A stretch of DNA of 64,000 bases. Origin: Lunularia cruciata (taxonomy: Eukaryota; Streptophyta; Marchantiopsida; Lunulariales; Lunulariaceae). This document shows, piece by piece, positions 56,421 to 64,000 of the stretch (its first letter is position 1; every line of letters starts with the position of its first letter). The position numbers were made by a program, and so were the translations under genes. The notes under the pieces were generated by a model that saw only the letters and a program-made list of their open reading frames with translations, was not told the origin of the DNA and searched no databases. The stretch is from positions 75,724,931 to 75,788,930 of the forward strand of contig OX419755.1 of assembly GCA_948567375.1 (NCBI GenBank). The letters run 5' to 3'.

Positions 56421-57757
56421 ACAATGCAAGGTCAATTTCCATTTCTTGAACAGTTTTGTGGATGCAACGCTGCAACAATTGAGTTTATTTATTTTTATGA
56501 TTTGTTGAGTTGATCTTACTGACTTCTCACTTGAAATAATATTGCTTTGTAAGCAATTCAAGACTTTAGGGAAATTATCTCATGTATATAAAGATCCCTC
56601 AAACACCGCAAACAAAATTGACATTGCCACAAATAGCTTATTTGGTATATATGCGGAAAAACCCGCAATTAAGGAGTACGATGTATTGAGTCAAAAATTG
56701 TAATTTATTGTCCTTTCCGCGCGTCCGGCTTAGTGGATTGACTCTGCCGCAATTTAAACACTAATGGTAGCATTCAGTGGTTATCGTGATCATATTCCCA
56801 GCTGTATATCTTAGTTGCTTTCCGACATTATATGTACGAACTACATGACTGTCAAGCTACAACATCTTGCTTCTTCAATTGGTGTGCTCTCATGTGAAAT
56901 TACGATGTATGAGAATGTCATTAGCCTGCCAGGGTCTATTCCAAAGCTCACATTTCATGACACAGTTTGGTTCACCGACATCTAAGTCATGTTCTTTCGT
57001 GACATCAATCCATGTTCTCGATGATAGTAGGACAGGATTGAGCCGTCTCATGCAGAACCCGTTCAAGCGTAAGAGAGCGCTTGTGCGCTCTACCAAATTT
57101 GAAAGTATATCATCTGCATAGGGCCGTGAAGAGGCGACTAGAATAAACTTGTGGCGAGGTTCTCCCAAGTAGAGGAAATGGAATTAACAAGAAAAGAAAA
57201 GAGTCGTTCTTCAAGGAGCTCCAACTTCTAAGATACGAGACTTGTCGAACCCGGGGTAGACGAGTATGAAACACGTATCCACGCTGTTCTCCATTTCCTT
57301 ACCTGACAGTCGTTAGGAGTCGCTCTCGGAGAAAGAAGAAATCACAATCTCGAACCTACTGTAGATATATGCATAGTATTTATCTTGATCGTTGAAGAAT
57401 CTAACTTACAAGTTAGATTAGCTTACAGTGATTAGCTGTGGCCTTAGTGTGTATGAGAAGCGACATACAGACATTTGCACTCAATTATGATAGTAGTTGC
57501 GATCGTACTTCGAGTTCATTATCTTATATGACGAACCATCTGTAGAGAATGTTGATCGTGTCATTGATATGTCCGACAAAACAGCTTTGACTGTCCAATA
57601 CACTGTGCAAACTAATGTCCAATTAAACTCTTCTACCGGGACCAAAGGGTTTACCAACATAGCTACTTCTCAAGTTCAAAGTTAAGGTAGAATACAATCT
57701 TCCGATTGAATGAGCAACTATATTTCTTGGTATAACTAATGTGAGAGCAATATCGAA

Positions 57758-59912
57758 CTACTCTATAATAAGTTTGTGAGTTGGGTCAGGGGAATAGCGG
57801 ACGTATTTGTTAAACAGTTCTTGCAGTGCCTGCATGTAACGCTGGTGAAAATCATCCACACTTTCTCCTTCCTTGGCAAACAAGGGCTCTCCAACAGCAA
57901 GAAGCAACGGCCTACGCAATGGCAACAGGCCAGCAAAATGAGTTCTAAGTTCATTTCGCCGTGAAGATTAAATGTGAGTTAAATCTACAGTTAACTGTTT
58001 TAACTACACAGGAAAACTTCATGCGTCTGAGAGGAGTTCAGCCGAATTTGGTGAAACATGGGTCAAGGTCCTCCAAAATCAAGACATAACGTAAATTGAG
58101 TTACCTTCTGTACGGCATTGGCAGCAAGAGAAACCTGCCCCTCATGAAGGGTACTCCAATCTTGTAGTATCGGTTTATAACTTCCCAAAACTTCAGAAAA
58201 GATTTGGAGTTATGTCTAAACATCTGTTGATAGCAGATAAGATTTCATCAGGCGAGAATTCAATTCACAATCAATTCCGGACTGTCTCATGCCGGAAGCC
58301 ATTCCTGAAAATGAAGAAATAAGTGTATCACTAGAAAGCCGGTCTTGCACATAGGAGATGCAAAGGTGAGTGAAGATTTGATCGACAATCCAAGAAACCT
58401 GATTTTCATTGAAGAAATATACAGGTACAACACCGGCTTTTTCCTGGATTGCGATTTTGCAAAATCCCTTCCTGTCAAAACAGTTATAAGAATAGAACTT
58501 GGATAAGAACATATTCAAAATCAGGATGCAACTCATCAATTGGAACAGCACGCTCTTGCAGAATTTTGGTCGATACTCTTCTCTCTTCGAGTAGCACACA
58601 GATTATTGTGTGCTGCTCAAGTCAGAAGATGGTAATACCGTTTCTTAAGATAAAGGTGATCCACTTTATCCTCTGTTCCCAACAGCACTTCCTTCACTCC
58701 CCCGACCAAAATTGTTACCTGTTCCATTTGAATGAATTAGTCAATTTCCGTCTGTTGTTGTCGATTCTTTCATTTCCTGAATGCGAAATCTGAACAGGTC
58801 TCACATTGATTTCTGCTTGAATACGCCATTATACTACCGGAAGAGAATACGGATGTCAAGAGGATGCCTTCTAGTAGTAATATTTGATCGAATTGATCAA
58901 TGAGAATTACCAAACTAATCGCTGGGACTTTCCATCCAACACAAGCCCCATCATCTCACAAAACAGAGGACAACAGGGTATATTGTGGGGAGAATAGAAA
59001 GCCAACGCAATTATCTTACATGGTTATTTTCTCTCAATTTGGACACAATTGAACTCCGGCTTGCAGGTATAGTTCCAACAAGAGAAAACAAAATATTTAT
59101 TACAGGTATATAGAAGAAGCCTCCCGCTGCTGTCATGAACAGGTCTCCTGCATACACCCATCTTCAGGTGTGAGCAATTCCCAGGATTGCGTACACAGAT
59201 TCCAGTTTAATATCCGAGAAAGAGAGAGAGAGACAGAGTTGACCAAACTTCATCCTCAACCCATAAACAGGCAAAACATGGAGAGAGAGAAAAATATACC
59301 AGATTTAAGTATGCCCTTGCGCCAGGTCTCATGCAGCTGGCTGAAGATCATAGTCGAATAAAACATCCTTCCATGCGGATGGCATGCAAAAATGTACGGT
59401 CTATTTTCCGGGAAAGGCTTCTTTGGCACTATGTACTGGCAACTGGGAACATATGTTGCTAGCAATCGATAATGTGCCTCTCTGACCGATTCTCGATACT
59501 CCTTGTTATAAGTTTGCAGCTGGGGGGTAAATACTACAATTGCCCAAAGGGTGACGTAGAATGCCACAGCTACTGCTCCCCAACGAAGATAAGACCAGTA
59601 AATGAGCAGCGCTACGATTATGTGGGGTACGGTTGTGAACGGTAGCATGAAGTAGAAGAAAACTCTAATTGCATCTTTCGTCTTATTTTGGTTGGGTTCA
59701 CAAAAATAGTCGATTCTGAACGGTTTGTTATCCGACGACACATCTTCAGAATTCATAGCGAGGTCGACCTCCGGTTCTGGATCTGCACCATGATCAATCA
59801 CACCATTTGTCTTTCGAGAATCCGCGAGAGACTTGCTCGCCATCTCATCCTGCTTGTCCTCATCCAGAAGCTCCTCCCGGGTGCTACCACCATGATCCTC
59901 CATCGCTTGCAT
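57758..59912 (-). CDS. DGAT2-like membrane acyltransferase, six exons, 388 residues
   Basis: Exons (minus): 59912-59300, 59147-59020, 58718-58639, 58471-58399, 58223-58105, 57911-57758. All five introns are GT-AG, the phases agree, and the sum is 1167 bases with stop TAG at 57758-57760. Residues 1-63 are hydrophilic and acidic, about 81-103 and 111-131 are membrane segments, and HPHG at 178-181 is the DGAT2-family catalytic motif. Then come TIPASR, ILVGGVKE, RKGFCKIA, PVYFF, PMPYRRP and the AVGEPL plus DDFHQRY end. The family esterifies diacylglycerol or related acceptors with acyl-CoA in the ER. Flowering-plant DGAT2 has EPHS here, so the substrate may differ. The start is the first ATG of the open exon; 59903 is an alternative, and an upstream exon cannot be excluded. 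Confidence 0.88.
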
Positions 59913-60600
59913 GTTGGAATTGGAGCTGTGGATGGCAATCAGCTGCACTCTCGTCGAATCAGGTGCAGACCACGCGCGATTCGTATACCTTTCTCTATAT
60001 CTAAACACGATGCCTCAAATACCTGCGCCAGGTGCAACAGAAATCAACAATTTACTCTAAAAAGTGGCATTCCATTGTGGATATGTGGAAGATGGTCGTG
60101 AACGACGAGAAACTGAAATGAAACTTTTGACTGTTGTGTTGCCCACACTAGAAGGGCAGTTTGCTGACAACTTTCTAATTTGTAAGTGCTGATACTCCAG
60201 TTGGTGCAGATTAACGTGCCATCCATTGATTAGCTCGCCACTCACTTCCAAGTGTTCCAACCATCTCTCTGCAACATCACTAACAGAGCACTTGTTAATT
60301 CCATTTCCACTTAAGAAAGCCTACATGTCAAAAAAGTTCCACTCCACGTCAGCGTCCAGCCCCAAAGGATGACGTCATCCAGAGACGGGAATTTTACTTC
60401 CCAAGAAATGGAACTCTGTAATTCCAACTCTTTCCTTCGCATCCCTTTCGTGGAATTTCATATTGTAAGGAAAGCAGAGGATACTCGGCAATTACTGACA
60501 ATGGATGGAAATAGTAGCAATTATAGCCTTTGGTTCTCTTTGAATTTTTTTGAAAAGGCGACCGCGTAGGAAAAATGAAGGATGGGTGATCTCTTTGATT
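59913..60600 (-). promoter_or_regulatory. Probable 5' UTR and promoter region of the DGAT2-like gene
   Basis: The region upstream of the start has higher G+C than the DNA beyond 60600 and no element on either strand. The reading frame stays open upstream of the ATG to about 60008 without another ATG, so part is likely 5' UTR. No TATA box could be chosen with confidence. Position alone supports the call. Confidence 0.4.
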
Positions 60601-62149
60601 AAGTTAGAGTTCTAAGTGGAATGTTATTCGAGTGATATAAATGAAGGGGAATTGATATTTTTCATTGAATTAATTAAATTATATTATTAAGAAAATTTTT
60701 ATATTTTCGTTAAATTTAATTAAAATAAAAAATTATAGTTTTTGATATTTCACAGTCTCAATATATAAAAGAATGATGACTCTCAATGAATAAAAGAACT
60801 GAAATATTGCAAAAGGGAAGTAAATGCGACTGCGTTAAAACTTTTATTAAAAATTAAAAATTCTCCAATTTGGCAAAATTAATCTAAAATTCTCTAATTT
60901 GACGAGAAGTACGAAAATATAAACAACGATCATTAGATGTGTTTAAATATTGATTAACTTAAAAACTATATATAATATTAAATAATAATTTTCTTAAATA
61001 CAGTTTACCTATGGTACTATGAAAGTTAGATATTTACGAACCTATAACTATACTGGATATTGAACGAAACAAATATTGAACTTAGAGAAAAGTTGTGTAC
61101 TAGATTGAGTTTAACAAGACACCTTACAAAGGCATTAGTAGTTGAATAATATTCTAGTGCATCTGAACAATAAATCAAGGATGAAGAAAGCAAGAAGAGT
61201 TCACTCACTTTTTATCTATTTTCTTCAGTTGGTTTTATCTAATCAACTATATCTATTTAAAAGTATAGTATGAATATTATTAAATAAAAAATCAGAGATA
61301 TATTGCAAAAAAACAAAACCTCTATCAGAAAAATTAAAAAATTTTATAATTGCAAGTTTAATTCTTGCATTAATGGGATAAGTATCGATTTAATTTGCTT
61401 TAATTTTTGAATTATAACTTTTTGCTCTAAGAAGCAGTGAATAAGAGAGTAACGTTAGAATTTGACATCTAGGCTTACTCTAATTAATACTCATAATATT
61501 TTTATATAAGATTGTAAAAGTAAAAAGAGAAACGAGCTTATATTAAAAACATTTACTAAAAGGGTTTTGTTTTGAATCTTCTAGTGAACAAGATTAATAA
61601 CAGTCACCATGATAAGTTCAAATTAGCGACTTGCCACAATCTAGAATTAATCAGTTTCTATAAACTACGTTATTTTCACAAAACAATTTTAACTATTTAG
61701 TTGAATTCTCAAAATCCCATTTCAAGAAATAGGAAAATATAATTCCCGTATATCTTTCGTAATGTTGTGTACCTGAAATTTGAAAAAATAAATTTAAATA
61801 TTTTTAAATCATGAAAGAATTATTAGGAATACAGGTATATAAGTGGGATGTAATATTTGGAGTTTAAACTTTTTCAGATATTTTTAAAAAATTTATCCTT
61901 GTTATAATAACCTGTTTTATTCAGACTTCATCCTCATAATATGTTGCATTCTACCAAGAGATCCCATATTCAAAAAAATAAATTTGTAATACGTTTTACT
62001 CCACTGGTTCAATTCCCTTATGAATGGACTCTATATTACGTGAAAAAATATATTTAACCTGCATTCTTGGAGTCTCCTCTTACATGTTTAGGATCTTCGT
62101 CTTCAGAATTCTAATTCTTTACTCTACTATTTGAAATTATGTTCATGGT

Positions 62150-62440
62150 AATTTCTTGCTCATGAATTTAAGTAATGATTTGAAGGACATGCCTTGGATC
62201 AAGGTAAAATATAAATATAAATTGATATTATTTACAATATTGACAATAATTATTGGGCTCATGTTTTATATAAAGTATTCCTCTTTGAAAGCGTGTTCAT
62301 GAATTTGAGTTATCATGGGAGTTTGAAGGATATGTACCTTGATCAAGGTAAAATTCAAATACTAATGATATTAGTCACAATATAACTAAAAGCTATTGGG
62401 GTTGTTGTCTTAAATAAATAAGATATTCCTCTTTGATAGC
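62150..62440 (+). repeat. Tandem repeat, two units of about 142 bp
   Basis: TCATGAATTT.AGT.AT..., TTTGAAGGA.ATG, CTTGGATCAAGGTAAAAT and TATTCCTCTTTGA.AGCG recur in order (first unit about 62158-62291, second about 62298-62444). Confidence 0.75.
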
Positions 62441-62769
62441 GAGAGGTTGGCTCCGCCCTAAATCTGCCCTATTAAGCTCTTGCACTTCATAAGATGCTCC
62501 TCTAACGGAGGCGAGAGCCCAATAACTCCCCATAAAAGCTCCGTCGTCCCTAACCATTGTGCTCTTTCCTTAGCCTGCACTCCCTTTCTATTGGAAGAAG
62601 CCTTACGGCTCCATCTCATTTTCATGTGTTAGTACAAGCTGATTTAACATAAAGTATATGAAACTCAAATCTGCCTGCATCACATTAGGACGTAATTGTA
62701 TAACAATTAAAATAGACTTATAACAATACAAAAATTAAGCTTGAGGCATGTACCATTCAAATATACCAA

Positions 62770-62955
62770 AGTTTGATTAGAAAGTATGTCAACTACATCA
62801 CTGTATAATTTTCAAGAAAACACTTTGTCAATAAAGTAAGCTTGCTTACTTTACGAATATATTGTCTAAATCTACCCTTGTTTGATTAAAATTATGTTAA
62901 GGACATCATTGTGTAAATATCAAGAAAGCACTTTGTCAATGCGTATATATTGCTT
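62770..62955 (+). repeat. Tandem repeat, two units of about 109 bp
   Basis: GTTTGATTA, ACATCA.TGT.TAA and TCAAGAAA.CACTTTGTCAAT recur near 62771 and 62880. Confidence 0.75.
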
Positions 62956-63811
62956 CTTGGATGAACTTATTAAACACTTTAGTTTGACTTTTGAGGAGAC
63001 TATTAAGGTTTGACCATAAAGTAGCATGTAAAGTATTTAGATAAGAAGGCTCAAACGACTATTATATTACCTTTTAATAAAAGTTAGAGACAGCCATTAG
63101 TTGATCCGGAGGAAGAAGAAGAACTCTAGTAATTTTATGAGTTGGAGAGGTAATGAAGCTCCTGGTTTTCCTACCAGGTTTGAGGTGGAGGCTCTCATCA
63201 TTGGACCTAGCGGGGTATAGAAACTACCGAGGAAGAGTAATCATCGCAAGAAAGAAAAGCTAGATCAAGAGATCGACGGGAAGTTATATCCTTAAATCAT
63301 GTTAAGAATTGTACATATTCTTTATTAACTATAACATTACTTGGACTAAATAAATAAATAAATAATTACACACAAATCAATTCAACTCCAATGTTTCATA
63401 CTATGCCAATGTGGAGAACCATGCTTAACACCTATGACTTTTTGCTTGTTTAATTGCTAAGTTCATCATAAGAATGGGTTTTAAGTTAAAATTTATATAT
63501 CTAGGGTGTGAAAATGAGAAGTTTTTGCTGTTGTATGTTAGTTATAAAATTAAATGTGTGATTTGATTTGTATTAAAAATATTAATTATCTTATTGCTAA
63601 GTAAATGTGGGGTTTATAAGGTGTCGTACTTAATTATTTGAATTATCCCAATACCAAAGTTATTTAAGCATTCTCCATTTATAAAATTACATAAATCTAG
63701 TAGTTTTGTAACATTCAATAATGGTTCAATCACTAAAATAATATAATATAAATTAGAATTCATAATCAATTAGACATAATTTATCTAATTATTTTTGGGG
63801 AATTTAAAATG

Positions 63812-64000
63812 TTAAGTGGAAAATATAGAATTATTAACCACACAAGGTAGTTGAGGATCATATGGTTGAAAAATGAGTCTTGAAGACTCCATATACTTCA
63901 GCTTTTGGAATGGGAAGTTTGAGATATTCCTCAAGAGGTTGGTCAATGGTGAGGCCACATGAGTATAATAGTGGATGAACCATTGGTAAAAACTTACCAA
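63812..64000 (-). pseudogene. RT-RNase H fragment of a further Gypsy element (continues past window)
   Basis: An open 62-residue minus-strand stretch: MVSFYQWFIHYYTHVASPLT, NLLRN, then FQPYDPQLPCVV near the left end. This matches the Gypsy RT connection (G..SFYRRFI..F...A.PLT.LL) and the start of RNase H (.F...DA...). It breaks off at the stop near 63812. The RT core would lie to the right of the window. Confidence 0.7.

Larger units (their letters stand above)
54587..57757. other. Spacer downstream of the DGAT2-like gene, nothing firmly recognised
   Basis: A minus-strand frame at 54999-54778 (Lys-rich, NYLKDLEHFKQIHGG) and one at 57168-56890 (LVERTSALLRLNGF, WNRPWQANDILIHRN) have no family I recognise. 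The second lies in less A/T-rich DNA about 600 bp past the stop of the acyltransferase. Two tandem repeats are listed separately. The 3' untranslated region of the acyltransferase should begin at 57757 and run leftward; no clear polyadenylation signal was chosen. Confidence 0.45.
60601..63811. other. A/T-rich spacer, no gene recognised
   Basis: Very A/T-rich with no usable open frame. It contains a two-unit repeat at 62150-62440, another at 62770-62955, a perfect inverted repeat AAAGTAAGC-TT-GCTTACTTT at 62833-62852, and one more G+C-rich island at about 62440-62640 of unknown nature. Confidence 0.55.

Noticed and set aside
59256-59299. Reading the first acyltransferase exon on to a stop at 59256
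   Set aside because: A good GT donor at 59299-59298 and a phase-matched second exon starting at 59147 show that this is intron.
59913-60008. N-terminal extension of the acyltransferase to 60008
   Set aside because: The codon at 60008-60006 is GTG, not ATG; the first in-frame ATG is at 59912.
62440-62640. tRNA or 5S rRNA gene in the G+C-rich island
   Set aside because: No cloverleaf with T-loop (GGTTCGA) or 5S internal box could be found on either strand.

Overview
The window is eukaryotic nuclear DNA of land-plant (streptophyte) type. It is A/T-rich and almost filled by LTR retrotransposons inserted into one another, with one clearly intact spliced gene on the minus strand at 57758-59912. 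The lineage cannot be fixed from sequence alone. The dense old nesting, and a DGAT2-like gene carrying HPHG instead of the EPHS usual in flowering plants, fit a large-genome non-flowering plant (conifer, fern or lycophyte type). That is inference.

Layout. 1-12345: element A, a decayed plus-strand Ty3/Gypsy element. Its polyprotein reads in one frame from a cytosine-5 DNA methyltransferase domain (1-1050) into reverse transcriptase and RNase H. After a frameshift come integrase and then a C-terminal PHD finger. Its integrase is split by a solo LTR of family C (3738-10883), which is itself split by a 3.77-kb element B (4063-7834). 12460-13000: a relic related to the element-B protein. 13000-19224: A/T-rich DNA with microsatellites. 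19230-23007: a second full copy of element B. 23013-28939: mostly unassigned, with a weak FCP1/NLI-phosphatase-like relic near 26.9-27.5 kb. 28940-54586: element E, a plus-strand chromovirus (Gypsy with a chromodomain). Its gag is split by a complete minus-strand Gypsy element C (31135-50190), whose 3' LTR is in turn split by a nearly intact minus-strand Gypsy element D (32795 to about 40566). 54587-57757: unassigned, with tandem repeats. 57758-59912: DGAT2-like acyltransferase, six exons, 388 codons. 60600-63811: A/T-rich spacer. 63812-64000: the edge of another Gypsy element on the minus strand.

The most notable system is element A, a retrotransposon polyprotein joining a DNA-modifying domain (C5-MTase) with a histone-reader-like domain (PHD) beside integrase. 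Second is element B: two copies with TG...CA ends and perfect 5-bp target duplications, no internal LTR pair and no polymerase, but a shared protein of roughly 870 codons. The copies share two in-frame stops. A TATA-like box sits near the sense 3' end, so the whole unit may be an LTR with a gene inside its U3.

Nesting order gives relative ages: E before C before D on the right, and A before solo-C before B on the left. The two LTRs of D are nearly identical, so D is the youngest clear LTR-flanked insertion. Only the DGAT2-like gene looks functional for the host.
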